64,000 nucleotides of DNA from Ruegeria conchae (GTDB lineage: Bacteria > Pseudomonadota > Alphaproteobacteria > Rhodobacterales > Rhodobacteraceae): assembly GCF_000192475.1 (NCBI RefSeq), contig NZ_AEYW01000022.1:186001-250000 (forward strand), read 5' to 3'. The notes beneath the pieces were generated by a model. The model was given only the letters and a program-made list of their open reading frames with translations, made no database searches and was not told where the DNA came from. Positions 1-8,756 of this stretch are shown in pieces (position 1 is the first letter of the stretch; every line of letters begins with the position of its first letter). The translations under genes and the position numbers were made by a program.

Positions 1-191
1 TCTCCAACCTGCACAAGAATCCGATCATCTTCGCGGACAGCCACACCATCAATCTTGGTGATCTCATCTGAAAAATCAAAATTCGTCGCCACCTCAATTG
101 CCAGCCGGACCGATTTCTGCCGCAGTTTAAGATCGCTTAACTCTCGCCCAAACAATAATACCTCGGAAAAACTGAGTAACGACTCAGACAT
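1..191 (-). CDS. Unidentified protein, N-terminal part only
   Basis: The gene starts at an ATG at 191 and runs off the left edge, leaving 63 complete codons without a stop. A good ribosome binding site (GGGAGA) sits about 7 bases before the ATG. The visible part begins MSESLLSFSEVLLFGRELSD and continues with a mixed charged and hydrophobic stretch; it has no signal peptide and no cysteine. I do not recognise the family. It lies 137 bases downstream of the metalloprotease gene on the same strand, so it may be the fourth gene of the YcaO-TfuA operon. It could be a modification substrate, an immunity protein or an unrelated gene; the truncation prevents a choice. Confidence 0.6.
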   Translation of the reverse strand, partial: MSESLLSFSEVLLFGRELSDLKLRQKSVRLAIEVATNFDFSDEITKIDGVAVREDDRILVQVG

Positions 192-328
192 ATCACTTTC
201 TCCCTATCGGGGGCTGACGGAGCTTTATGCCACGTCCGTCCCGGTTTGCGCATTGGTCTGCGCTTCGTTTGTCGAATTATCACCCCGTGCCCGTAACCTG
301 ACATAAAACCGAGGTAAAAACAAAGACT

Positions 329-1639
329 TTAAGGTTCTTTTGGCTCGGGCGCTAGTGTTCGAACCGATGCTGCATGGCTCGACCCATCCGGCTTAGTCAG
401 ACGTGGGCCAGGGCGTGCCAATCCGATGTCGCGCATGCGGAAATTGCCTTCGATGATCTGGCGGAATGCCCCTCCCGTGATCTCTTGGTCAACAACAACC
501 AACGCACGCTCAACCCCGAAGTAGCTCAACATATCTGCATCCAGCATGTCCAAAGCGTCGGCAAGATAGGTTCCCAGCAAATCCCGCGCTTCTATCAGCG
601 CAACGCGGAATCCTTCCGGGTCAGCGGCGTAATGCTCGTCGAATAAATCCTGCATGATCGCGTTGTATTCGTCAGAGCCTTCCAGCTCATCCGAAAGCTC
701 CTCCATCTCGGGGTCGATCACATCATGTGCAACAAGCCGCTCGTGGTAGATATCGACCAGAATGTCGAACATCGCCCCGGTCAGCGGTTCCGACAGCGCG
801 TGTTCACTGGACCAGCCATGTGAGAACTCGGACAGAGTCCGGTCATTAGCGGCGATGCGGATTTGCGAGTTTTGGGACAGCTCAGCAAAACGGCTGAGCC
901 GGTTATAGGTATACAGGTTCCCGCGCGTGTTCTTCAGCAGTTCATCTACGACTGAACCGAAATGCAGTGATGCAAGCAGTGCCACCATATCTGCTGCTGA
1001 TTCATGAAATCCATAATACTCACCAGTTGCGTCCTCTTCTGACGGCATGCCGATGACGCTGTAGATGATGGCATGGCCGATCTCATGCGCCACGACGTCA
1101 AAATTAAGGCTATAGGGGCGGTATTCGTCGCCATGTTCTCGGGTGCCGCCGGTTTCCAGAAATCCCCAGCCGATATGCGCGTTATCAAGGCTGGGCAGTA
1201 GGGAAAGTTCCAACCGTTCAAAATCACGCTCGAAATGCCAGGGGATAGGGCGGCCGAAATAGCCCTCCCATACATCCATCGTAAAATGCGCTGCGCCAAA
1301 CAGATGGGCAGCTTCAAAGGCCGGATCGTCGGGATCGATATGGATAAAATTTCCGAACTCGTCGGGTTCAGGGGGCGGCAAGATATAGCCATCCCAGGCG
1401 GGCAGATACATCTCGGGCCCTTCTTCGCCTTCAATCATCGCGCCATAGGGGATCGTCTTGTCGACCGGGTACATCGCATACATTCGCGGTCCCGATGGGC
1501 CGGGTCCGATCGTACCCTGCGGGGCAGAGATCTCGACCAGTTCAGGTTTCGAATTCGGCTCTAAGAAGGGCGATTGCGGGTAAAGCAAGAACCGTGTGCC
1601 CGGAGTTTCGTTGTCCGAATAGTCGGGCCAGATCGTCAT
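329..1639 (-). CDS. Zinc metalloprotease of the gluzincin (HExxH...E) type in the YcaO-TfuA operon
   Basis: The 436-residue protein contains HEIGH at residues 185-189 and a downstream HESAAD at 212-217. This is the arrangement of gluzincins such as thermolysin-like M4 proteases: two zinc histidines, a catalytic Glu, and a third zinc-binding Glu (E213). No signal peptide or propeptide of the secreted M4 kind is seen; the N-terminus is acidic and proline-rich, so the enzyme is probably cytoplasmic or exported unconventionally. The start at 1639 is supported by GGGAGGGG just upstream. It begins 12 bases after the TfuA stop, so the two are co-transcribed. In a RiPP-type locus a protease often removes a leader peptide; that role is inferred here. 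It could also be a self-standing peptidase or the modified substrate itself. Confidence 0.8.
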   Translation of the reverse strand: MTIWPDYSDNETPGTRFLLYPQSPFLEPNSKPELVEISAPQGTIGPGPSGPRMYAMYPVDKTIPYGAMIEGEEGPEMYLPAWDGYILPPPEPDEFGNFIHIDPDDPAFEAAHLFGAAHFTMDVWEGYFGRPIPWHFERDFERLELSLLPSLDNAHIGWGFLETGGTREHGDEYRPYSLNFDVVAHEIGHAIIYSVIGMPSEEDATGEYYGFHESAADMVALLASLHFGSVVDELLKNTRGNLYTYNRLSRFAELSQNSQIRIAANDRTLSEFSHGWSSEHALSEPLTGAMFDILVDIYHERLVAHDVIDPEMEELSDELEGSDEYNAIMQDLFDEHYAADPEGFRVALIEARDLLGTYLADALDMLDADMLSYFGVERALVVVDQEITGGAFRQIIEGNFRMRDIGLARPGPRLTKPDGSSHAASVRTLAPEPKEP

Positions 1640-1651
1640 TGTCCCCTCCCG

Positions 1652-2968
1652 TTATTGTCCCGGTTCACCTTCGGTGTGGCAAAACATGTATTCAGCTTCA
1701 ATCAGATCAAGAAACGCCTCGCGCCCGTCAAGACCAAGCGCGATTGCATGGGATTCAAGATCATCTGGCACCGCCTGGTCAAGCCGCGTTTCAAAATACC
1801 AGAGCAGCGATTGCATTCTGTTTGCAGAACCATTCACCCGATCCAGCCCCGCTATCCGGCTGGCCTTGCGTCGCGCCCGATCACGCAGCGCGCCATAGCG
1901 ACCATCGTGGCGCAGCTGGGCTAGCAGGGCAAAGTCGAGCTCATCCGCGCGCGCTGTGATGGCCGTATCTTTGTAGGAACAGTCCGCCAGCAATGCCTCG
2001 TATTGAGCAAGCGTCAGATCGTTGTCCTGCAACCATTCCATCAGATCGGAGTGGCGGGGCAGGCGGGCCGCGCGACGGTGCTGAGCCATCTGTTTTCGCA
2101 AGGTATCCCGATCAGGCAGGTGATTTATCCGATATGCTTCGTCGCGCGCCAACAGGTGCAGCGCGGCGCGGTCGCGTAGTTGGACATAAAGGGCTGGGTC
2201 CAGCCGCAGCTCGTCCACCAGTGCCCACGCATCCGGGTCATGCGGAGCGGTCTCGGAATCCACACGAGTCCGCAGTTCACGCCAGACCAGAGTTCGTTCG
2301 ACGCGTGTCGATTCCGGCGCGTCGGAACCTGCTTCCAGGTACCGCGCCATCTGCGCCAGCATCTCGCGTGCATCGTCGCCTTTGGCATCCACTTGCCCGC
2401 CGGGCAACCAGTTCCGAAACGTCGCCGAGTCTGTGTCGGTCTTTGCAGCCGAAATCACCTTGTCCCAAACTCGGTCGCGATAGTGCAGCGCCTTGGCTGC
2501 ACCCAGCAATATCTGTGCCTCATCCTCCGACACCACTTCGGCCTTCACCGCTGCGGACAGCGTGGCCCGGATCGAGACCATAGGCTCACTCAACGGTATG
2601 AAGCCAAGCTCGGCGGGGCCGTGCAGCACCGCGACCTCATCGTCATCTGCAATGGCGCCGCTCAGGTAATCCTCGAACACCCGTCCGACGCCGATCATCC
2701 CGAAATCAGCCAGTTCCGCCGCCCGTAACGCACCCATGCTGGCGCTGCCGAATACCGGAATGCCCTGTTCCAGCGCCCACAGGATTTCCTTGTGCCAGAC
2801 CGAAGGCACCCCGTCGAAATACCCGTCGATAATGCCAATTGCTTGCGGCCTGTCGCGCACCGCACGATACACATCGCCCTGCTGAACCGGGGGCAGGATT
2901 GTTGCATTCAGATGCTCCTGCACGGCTTCGGGTCGCAGCGTGGGTCCAACAAAAACAACGACGGTCAT
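1652..2968 (-). CDS. tfuA: TfuA-family protein, partner of YcaO
   Basis: The 438-residue protein starts with the TfuA core: MTVVVFVGPTL at 1-11, then a GIIDGYF segment and an FGSASMGALRAAEL segment around residue 75. This is followed by a long charged helical C-terminal part that is not typical of the shortest TfuA proteins. TfuA was named from the Rhizobium trifolitoxin locus. TfuA-YcaO pairs are known to install thioamides in archaeal methyl-coenzyme M reductase and in some RiPPs, where TfuA is thought to help deliver sulfur. Its ATG overlaps the YcaO stop by 4 bases, which indicates translational coupling. Family assignment is firm; the target is unknown. The C-terminal extension ends in an acidic tail and might contact the neighbouring metalloprotease or substrate. 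Confidence 0.88.
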   Translation of the reverse strand: MTVVVFVGPTLRPEAVQEHLNATILPPVQQGDVYRAVRDRPQAIGIIDGYFDGVPSVWHKEILWALEQGIPVFGSASMGALRAAELADFGMIGVGRVFEDYLSGAIADDDEVAVLHGPAELGFIPLSEPMVSIRATLSAAVKAEVVSEDEAQILLGAAKALHYRDRVWDKVISAAKTDTDSATFRNWLPGGQVDAKGDDAREMLAQMARYLEAGSDAPESTRVERTLVWRELRTRVDSETAPHDPDAWALVDELRLDPALYVQLRDRAALHLLARDEAYRINHLPDRDTLRKQMAQHRRAARLPRHSDLMEWLQDNDLTLAQYEALLADCSYKDTAITARADELDFALLAQLRHDGRYGALRDRARRKASRIAGLDRVNGSANRMQSLLWYFETRLDQAVPDDLESHAIALGLDGREAFLDLIEAEYMFCHTEGEPGQ

Positions 2969-4158
2969 GCCGACACCGCCCGCACCCTCGGACCGGCGAT
3001 GAAGTCAGGATCGTCATGCGGGGCTTCCAGCCCCGGAATGACCGCGCGGACGACCGCGATGTCGATCCCGGGTCGGGACAAATCAACCGTTATCACTTGG
3101 TAGATCCCGGCCTCAGACAGCCGGGACAAAAGCAGATCGAGATCCTCCGTGAAAGACCCTGTTACATGCGAGGGGCAATCCGTAAAACGCTTTGTCGGCT
3201 TTGCGCCTTCGATCAGCTCGCGAATATACCGTCCGCGCCACTGGCGCGCCTCGTCGATAAACTCCTCAGGGTCCAGGTCGTCCCGCGCGCCTGAGATATA
3301 GGTCAGCCGTGTTTGCGCCGCCTCGGTCAGCGCGCGTAGCAGCGCGATGGCGCGGTCGGGGTGACAGCCATCCCCGATCCCGATATGGCCGTTTGTCTCG
3401 CCGGTCTCGCAGATTACACAGCGAAAACTGGCGATGCCGATATCCGAGGTCGTGTCCCAGATCCCCAGCTCCAGCCCCGCCTCTGCGATCAAGCTCATGG
3501 CCTGACGGCAGCGCGGGTCATCGACTGTATCAGGATCGACGCGGGGTGTTGGACCCCGATGATGCCACAGCGTCGTGGCATCGCGCTCGATCAGTTCGCA
3601 GATCGCGTGGCAGCTAGCCTCAGCGGCATCGTTTCCCGATGCCAGACCATTTGTCGTACGCGGAAACGCGCGCTGTCCGTTGGCCATAGAGGTCGTGTAA
3701 TCCGTATCCACCATCTCATAGGGCACCCAGCAAGCAGCATCCGCGTTCAAGTCCTTCCCCTGCACCCACAGCATCGCACGATGCGGGTCAAACTGCCCGC
3801 CGGTTACGCGGGGCAGGCGGTCCACATTGACCACGTATTCCTGCGCCAGATCGGTGTGGCTGCACAGCCGCAGCGGCAGCTCGATCCGTTCCGCATGCCA
3901 CGACTCGATCGCCTCCATCACCCCCGAGGCCTGCGCCGCACTCAGCGACAATCCCTTGCCCAACGACACCGCAACCGAGCGCGAATTGGGCCGCGTCACC
4001 ATCACGGTCGGCAACCCGATCCGATCAAGTCCGGTCAGATTTGCGATCCGTGTGATGCCCATCTCTTTGAGAAACGGTTTGACGATGGCAAGGGTCTCTT
4101 CTGGATCGCGCAGCCGGTGGGTATCCAGCACATAGGTCTTCTGCGATTCTCCGAGCAT
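2965..4158 (-). CDS. YcaO-like ATP-dependent cyclodehydratase/thioamidation enzyme
   Basis: The 397-residue protein is a YcaO-domain enzyme, which phosphorylates a peptide backbone amide with ATP to allow azoline or thioamide formation. Typical segments are SLSAAQASGVMEAIESWHAE at 71-90 and SGNDAAEASCHAICELIERD at 174-193, which carry the acidic ATP/Mg-binding residues of the fold. The C-terminus lacks the PxPxP tail seen in many azoline-forming YcaO proteins, in agreement with a TfuA-dependent enzyme. It is the first gene of the operon and overlaps tfuA by 4 bases. A weak AAGG ribosome site precedes the ATG at 4158, and a loose TTGACC-N17-CATCCT promoter-like pair lies further upstream. No docking protein and no obvious precursor gene is adjacent. 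Confidence 0.9.
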   Translation of the reverse strand: MLGESQKTYVLDTHRLRDPEETLAIVKPFLKEMGITRIANLTGLDRIGLPTVMVTRPNSRSVAVSLGKGLSLSAAQASGVMEAIESWHAERIELPLRLCSHTDLAQEYVVNVDRLPRVTGGQFDPHRAMLWVQGKDLNADAACWVPYEMVDTDYTTSMANGQRAFPRTTNGLASGNDAAEASCHAICELIERDATTLWHHRGPTPRVDPDTVDDPRCRQAMSLIAEAGLELGIWDTTSDIGIASFRCVICETGETNGHIGIGDGCHPDRAIALLRALTEAAQTRLTYISGARDDLDPEEFIDEARQWRGRYIRELIEGAKPTKRFTDCPSHVTGSFTEDLDLLLSRLSEAGIYQVITVDLSRPGIDIAVVRAVIPGLEAPHDDPDFIAGPRVRAVSA

Positions 4159-4302
4159 TCAATTGACCTTGGTAAATATGTGATTAACCAACCAAACCCG
4201 CCAGGCGGATCAAGTCGGGGTCAGGATGCGGGATGATTGCGAATGGGTCAACACCACTGCCTGAGCGAACCGGCGATGCATGGCCCGCATCGCGCTACTA
4301 GA

Positions 4303-4382
4303 TGGAGCGCCTCAATAGCTCTACCGGTAGAGCAGATTCTTCGTAATCGAAGGTCGGGAATTCCAGCCCCCTCGAAGCGCCA
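4303..4382 (+). pseudogene. Degenerate tRNA-like sequence (resembles tRNA-Thr, CGT)
   Basis: The stretch contains a recognisable D-arm (TAGCTC...GGTAGAGCA), a CGT-containing anticodon region (TTCGTAA) followed by the variable-loop-like AGGTCGGG, and an end in GCGCCA. Acceptor-stem pairing is only partial. The anticodon stem does not form properly; instead CTTCG/CGAAG makes a different hairpin. The T-loop lacks the conserved TTCRA. I read it as a tRNA relic, perhaps left by integration at a tRNA gene, and not as a working tRNA. It sits 25 bases before the IS element and 145 bases upstream of the YcaO gene. Covariance-model scoring was not possible. Confidence 0.35.
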
Positions 4383-4406
4383 TATTTGCCAGTTAGATAC
4401 CTCTAG

Positions 4407-5255
4407 GTTCCAGACTCATTGATTTACAATCAAAATAGCACGGTAGCTGCTAGAGCGATGGCAGAGAGGAAGACCTTTGGGCATCGGTCAAAGCGCGTAG
4501 CAACCCCGCGCCAGTCTTTCAGACGTCCAAACGTAATCTCGATCCTGTTGCTACGTTTGTAGCGACGCTTGTCGTACCGGAAAGGTTTATCGCGTGATTT
4601 GCGACCCGGGATACAGGGATTTATTCCCCTGTCCTTAAGGGCTTCGCGGAACCAGTCCTCGTCATAACCTCGATCTCCCAGCAGCCAGTTAGCCGATGGC
4701 AGACTGTTCACCAGATCCCTGGCCCCCGTGTAATCGCTCACCCGCCCAGCGGATATGAAGAAGCGGATGGGGCGTCCCAGACTGTCGGTAACGGCATGCA
4801 GTTTCGTATTCATACCACCCTTGGTGCGCCTTATCAGCCTGCCACACTCCCCTTTTTAAACCGCAGGCTGGAAGCCCTGCGGTGCGCTTTGAGGTAAGTC
4901 GCGTCAATCATGATGGTCTTAATGATCGCTTCCCTCCGCAGAAAGCCCAGTCATGATCCGAGCGAACACTCCCATATCGCTCCTCCGCTTCCACCGGTTG
5001 TACAGCGTCTTTGGTGAACCATACTCGCGAGGGGCATCGGACCACCGCAACCAATTGCGATTGATGAAGATAATACCACTGAGCACACGCCGATCGTCCA
5101 CCCTTGGCTTGCCATGGCACTTTGGAAAGTAAGGCTGAAGGCGAGACATCTGCTCGTCGGTCAGCCAGAATAGATTGCTCATGATACACCCCTGAAACTC
5201 ACGGGCATGAATCACGCAGGCGGGATGACGGCAACCAAATTAATAGGTCCAGAAG
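4407..5255 (-). mobile_element. IS5-family (IS427-group) insertion sequence, about 849 bp
   Basis: The element is delimited by CTAG on both sides (4403-4406 and 5256-5259), a plausible target duplication for this group. Its imperfect terminal inverted repeats read inward GTTCCAGACTCATTGATTT on the left and CTTCTGGACCTATTAATTT on the right, with 13 of 19 positions equal. Length and organisation, two overlapping transposase frames on one strand, agree with IS427-type elements. It separates the YcaO operon from the polysaccharide cluster and lies beside the tRNA-like relic. Exact ends are my reading; the inverted repeats are rather divergent, which suggests an old copy. Confidence 0.75.
4430..5182 (-). 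pseudogene. IS5-family transposase with two frame interruptions
   Basis: Frame 1 starts at the ATG at 5182 (MSNLFWLTDEQMSRLQPYF), with AGGGG 7 bases upstream, and ends early at a TAA at 4919-4921. Frame 2 (127 residues from the ATG at 4813, MNTKLHAVTDSLGRPIRFF) carries the DDE-type part with LGDRGYDEDWF and IEITFGRLKDWRGVATR and ends at 4430. Removing a single T at about 4919-4920 restores the family sequence HKTIMIDATYLKAHRR, so the first stop comes from a one-base insertion. The second shift, near an A5G4 run at about 4852-4860, fits the programmed frameshift usual in the group. This copy therefore needs two shifts and is probably inactive. Confidence 0.82.
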
Positions 5256-5383
5256 CTAGACAAGCTCGGTAACAGTTTTTTGTTTGCCATCCTTGTGCAA
5301 ATATATAAAAGCCGACCTAAAGAGCCCGCCGGGAAAATTCTCTCGGTCTGAAATAACTTTTAAAAAATGGTCTGTATGATTCA

Positions 5384-6715
5384 ATGAACGCTTCTTCTTC
5401 ACAAAAAATGTGTTTGGATAATCTACTCAAGAAATTATCGGACAAAACTGCCGTAATCGGTATTGTTGGACTAGGATATGTCGGCCAACCTCTGATGCTT
5501 CGGTACTCAGAAATCGGATACAAAGTTCTGGGCTTTGATCTGGATGAAGAGCGTGTTCGCCAGTTGAATAGCGGACATAGCTCCATTGAACACATCGAAG
5601 ATGCACGTATTGGACAAGCGCGCGAGAATGGCTTTGAAGCGACAACCGATTTCTTACGGATTGCAGAAGCCGATGGAATAATGCTCTGCGTACCGACTCC
5701 TCTGAACAAGTATCGCGAGCCCGACATGAGCTTTGTCACGAGTACTTGCGATCAGATCGCTCCGTACTTGCGTGAAGGGCAGGTCGTAGCATTGGAAAGC
5801 ACCACCTATCCAGGCACAACGAAGGATGAAGTTCTGCCACGTCTGGAACGTAATGGTTTAAAGGCTGGCGAGACAATTTTTGCTGTCTACTCTCCAGAAC
5901 GCGAAGACCCGGCCAACGCAGATTTTACTACCCATACTATTCCGAAGGTCGTTGGAGGTCACACCGAAGCTTGTCTTGAAGCAGGTCTCGCTCTGTATAA
6001 TCACGCGATTGACAGTCTGGTACCAGTAAGTTCGACTGAGACCGCCGAAATGACGAAGCTTCTAGAAAATATCCACCGCGCAGTGAACATTGGTCTTGTA
6101 AACGAGATGAAGATCGTAGCCGATCGAATGGGAATTGATATCTTTGAAGTGATCAAAGCAGCGGCAACAAAACCGTTTGGATTTACACCCTACTATCCTG
6201 GCCCTGGCCTCGGCGGGCACTGTATACCGATTGACCCTTTTTATCTGACCTGGAAGGCCCGTGAATACGGTGTAAATACGCGTTTCATCGAATTGGCCGG
6301 TGAAATCAACACCGCAATGCCGGACTATGTCTTTGGCAAGCTCGCCTCGGCTTTGAACGAGCGTTCCAAATCGGTTCGCGGGAGTAAAATCATGGTTCTG
6401 GGGATCGCCTACAAGAAAAATGTAGATGATATGCGTGAAAGCCCATCCGTTGCGCTGATGGAGAAAGTTCGGGACCGGGGTGGTGTCCTAAGCTATTCCG
6501 ATCCACATGTTCCGGTTTTCCCAAATATGAGGGAACACCAGTTCGACTTGTCGTCCGAAGCGCTGACGCCCGACGTGCTGGCCGCGCAAGATGCGATCAT
6601 TCTTGCGACCAATCATGATAAGTTTGACTATGAAATGATCACCAAGCACGCTCAGCTCATCATCGACACAAGAGGTGTATATGTTACTGGTGCGAAAAAT
6701 GTCGTAAGAGCCTAG
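5384..6715 (+). CDS. Nucleotide-sugar (UDP-GlcNAc/UDP-hexose) 6-dehydrogenase
   Basis: The 443-residue protein belongs to the UDP-glucose/GDP-mannose dehydrogenase family, which oxidises C6 of a nucleotide sugar to a carboxylate using two NAD+. Visible features are the Rossmann motif GLGYVGQP near residue 28, the central dimerisation helix segment, and the catalytic cysteine in [16 protein letters not shown] around residue 280. The [11 protein letters not shown] form is closer to the WbpA/WecC-type (HexNAc) dehydrogenases than to UDP-glucose dehydrogenase; substrate choice is inference. It is the first gene after the IS element and likely feeds uronic acid precursors to the polysaccharide. 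The ribosome site before 5384 is poor, and an internal ATG at 5408 is possible. Confidence 0.88.
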   Translation: MNASSSQKMCLDNLLKKLSDKTAVIGIVGLGYVGQPLMLRYSEIGYKVLGFDLDEERVRQLNSGHSSIEHIEDARIGQARENGFEATTDFLRIAEADGIMLCVPTPLNKYREPDMSFVTSTCDQIAPYLREGQVVALESTTYPGTTKDEVLPRLERNGLKAGETIFAVYSPEREDPANADFTTHTIPKVVGGHTEACLEAGLALYNHAIDSLVPVSSTETAEMTKLLENIHRAVNIGLVNEMKIVADRMGIDIFEVIKAAATKPFGFTPYYPGPGLGGHCIPIDPFYLTWKAREYGVNTRFIELAGEINTAMPDYVFGKLASALNERSKSVRGSKIMVLGIAYKKNVDDMRESPSVALMEKVRDRGGVLSYSDPHVPVFPNMREHQFDLSSEALTPDVLAAQDAIILATNHDKFDYEMITKHAQLIIDTRGVYVTGAKNVVRA

Positions 6716-6900
6716 CAGGGTGACTTTGCGCACGCATGTAATTGCGTCTGACGTGGACAGATGCGGAAGAGGGATAGAAGCTCAAAGATCTACTATGTGC
6801 TATGTAATATCCGCGAGCTGACAAATATCACCAGACAGTTGTGACCGCGAAGCCGTCTTTGGTTGCAGGATTCGTATATCGATAGATTGAAAGTTAACAA

Positions 6901-8679
6901 ATGGAACCCATGCGTCAAAACGGGTCTGACAATCTTGATGAACTTCAGCACCGCTCTGCAGTTGGGCGATACGGTTCGGAGTGGTCAGCATGGGCAATTT
7001 TTGTCGGCGTGGCGTTTCTCCTTCAAATGTTTCTCGCCTTGAACACACGTGCGCCATTCGTGATCGAAAACGGTGACAACGGTTCCATTCTCTATATCAT
7101 CGCACATTGGATTCAGCCCGAAGCGTTCATGGATGATGTGTTGTTGGGCGTCGATGGCACAACCAGTTTTTATCAGGCAGCTTTGATGTGGCCCAACTAT
7201 CTGCTTGGGCTAGCAGGGGTTGAGCTCGGCTTTTTTTATGTGATCATATGTTTCCCAATAGCGATGGCGCAGATGGGCGGCTTTTACCTTCTTGGTAAAC
7301 AGCTCTTTTTAAATCGGAATGTTGCGATCGCTCTTGCACTGATCAGCATTCCCACGGTTTTTACGATTTCCGGTGATTTATGGGGTCACTACTATTCACC
7401 GCTTCTGCGCAGCGCATACGGTGCAGCGTTGCCCTGGCTTTTGTTGATATTGATATCACCCTCCCGACCCAGACCCTATGCACTGATGACCGCCGCTGCC
7501 GCTGCGAGCTACCTGCATCTTCCTTCTGGCCCACCTGTTGCTCTGGCTCTTCTGTTTGTCAGTTTGTTGCGGCGAAGTGAGGGCCAAGGCTGGGGTTATG
7601 CTTTCGTTCATCATGTGCTTGCCGGGGTGCTATATCTCGCGCTGATGAGCCCGTATGCTTTGTTGTTCTCTCAAACCTTCGCTGCAGGGGACAAGGAGGC
7701 TTTGCAGCAGTTTGCAAATTCTCCTTATGCGAATGTCGGCATGGCGATTGATCATCTATCAACATTGCGAGGCGTCAGACGCATGTCTATCTTGATTTCT
7801 CGCGTACCGGGCATGGAGTGGGCGGATCGAGTTGTGGTACCTTTCTTCGGCGTGTTGTTCGTTGTTGGGGGATTATCCTTATTGGTCGTCACCTTTACAA
7901 GCGTTCTACCTTCGCATCTACGGTCACGTCTGTCTTTTTCGCAGTCGTGGTATTGGGTTGCTGGTTTCTTTACCACCACGATTTTTTTGGCATTGGGTAT
8001 TTCTGCTATTGATCAAGCTATTGCGGCGGCGCAGGCGCGTGGCCCTCTGCAGCTTGATTTCATTCGAGCCACGCGTTTTGGAGTTCCCGCAACATATATT
8101 GGCATGTTTATGCTGATCACATATCTGGCACAGCGGTTTAAGCCCAAGGCCTCGTGCCTTGCTCCAACTTGTACGATAGCGCTCGCCGTCTGGGTCTGGT
8201 TGTTTGCCTACCCGTCTACCAGCCACGGTCTGTATCGCATGACCAAAGGTCAGAGCATAGAAGATACCAATCTGACGCAGTTTGGACAATTCTCTCAGAA
8301 GATGGCTGAAATCGACGGCGTTGGTCCGATCACCCCAGTTTTGCGCTATGATTATCTTTCTAGCGCATTACGTTATGTCGCGTTCTTACCGCTGACTTTT
8401 AATCGCAAGGACAATAACTTCATATCGTACAGCGGTCGCCTTGATTCGCGCGAGCATCGCGCATTGATGGACCAAATTGATGCCATCCGCAAAGCGCGAC
8501 GTGATCCCGACGCTCAGGTTCCAATCATTACTGGATTTGTGGATGTGCTTGGTTCACCAGATGTGGTGATTGATCGTCGCGTCGTGCAAGAACTGGCAGA
8601 AGCACGGCTTGTCTCCGAGTATGGCTTTGACTTGCAGTTGGAACTTGGTCCATTTGCATACTACCGACGCGCACAATAG
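6901..8679 (+). CDS. Polytopic membrane protein, possible GT-C-like glycosyltransferase
   Basis: The 592-residue protein has roughly ten to twelve hydrophobic segments, starting with WAIFVGVAFLLQMFLAL near residue 33, and a soluble C-terminal part from about residue 450. An early loop contains ENGDNGS, where acidic residues before the second membrane segment recall GT-C enzymes, but I see no diagnostic motif. It stands between the dehydrogenase and a polyprenyl-phosphate-type glycosyltransferase, which would fit a lipid-linked sugar user or a polymerase-like role. No ribosome site is obvious before the ATG at 6901; an ATG three codons later is an alternative. The function is unassigned. Confidence 0.7.
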   Translation: MEPMRQNGSDNLDELQHRSAVGRYGSEWSAWAIFVGVAFLLQMFLALNTRAPFVIENGDNGSILYIIAHWIQPEAFMDDVLLGVDGTTSFYQAALMWPNYLLGLAGVELGFFYVIICFPIAMAQMGGFYLLGKQLFLNRNVAIALALISIPTVFTISGDLWGHYYSPLLRSAYGAALPWLLLILISPSRPRPYALMTAAAAASYLHLPSGPPVALALLFVSLLRRSEGQGWGYAFVHHVLAGVLYLALMSPYALLFSQTFAAGDKEALQQFANSPYANVGMAIDHLSTLRGVRRMSILISRVPGMEWADRVVVPFFGVLFVVGGLSLLVVTFTSVLPSHLRSRLSFSQSWYWVAGFFTTTIFLALGISAIDQAIAAAQARGPLQLDFIRATRFGVPATYIGMFMLITYLAQRFKPKASCLAPTCTIALAVWVWLFAYPSTSHGLYRMTKGQSIEDTNLTQFGQFSQKMAEIDGVGPITPVLRYDYLSSALRYVAFLPLTFNRKDNNFISYSGRLDSREHRALMDQIDAIRKARRDPDAQVPIITGFVDVLGSPDVVIDRRVVQELAEARLVSEYGFDLQLELGPFAYYRRAQ

Positions 8680-8756
8680 CAGCCACGACCGCGCTTGTAA
8701 GAAAGCATGTCCCCTGTTAACAGCAATATCGATGAGGCCATAGAAAGCGCTGAACC

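Noticed and set aside
142..304. Minus-strand 54-codon ORF from an ATG at 304, considered as RiPP precursor
   Set aside because: It has no ribosome site, overlaps the better-supported gene starting at 191, and has no leader-core look.
946..1434. Long minus-strand ORF inside the metalloprotease gene
   Set aside because: It is an alternative frame of a well-supported gene with HExxH motif.
4237..4422. Plus-strand ORF between the YcaO gene and the IS
   Set aside because: It runs through the tRNA-like sequence and the IS end; there is no ribosome site or family similarity.
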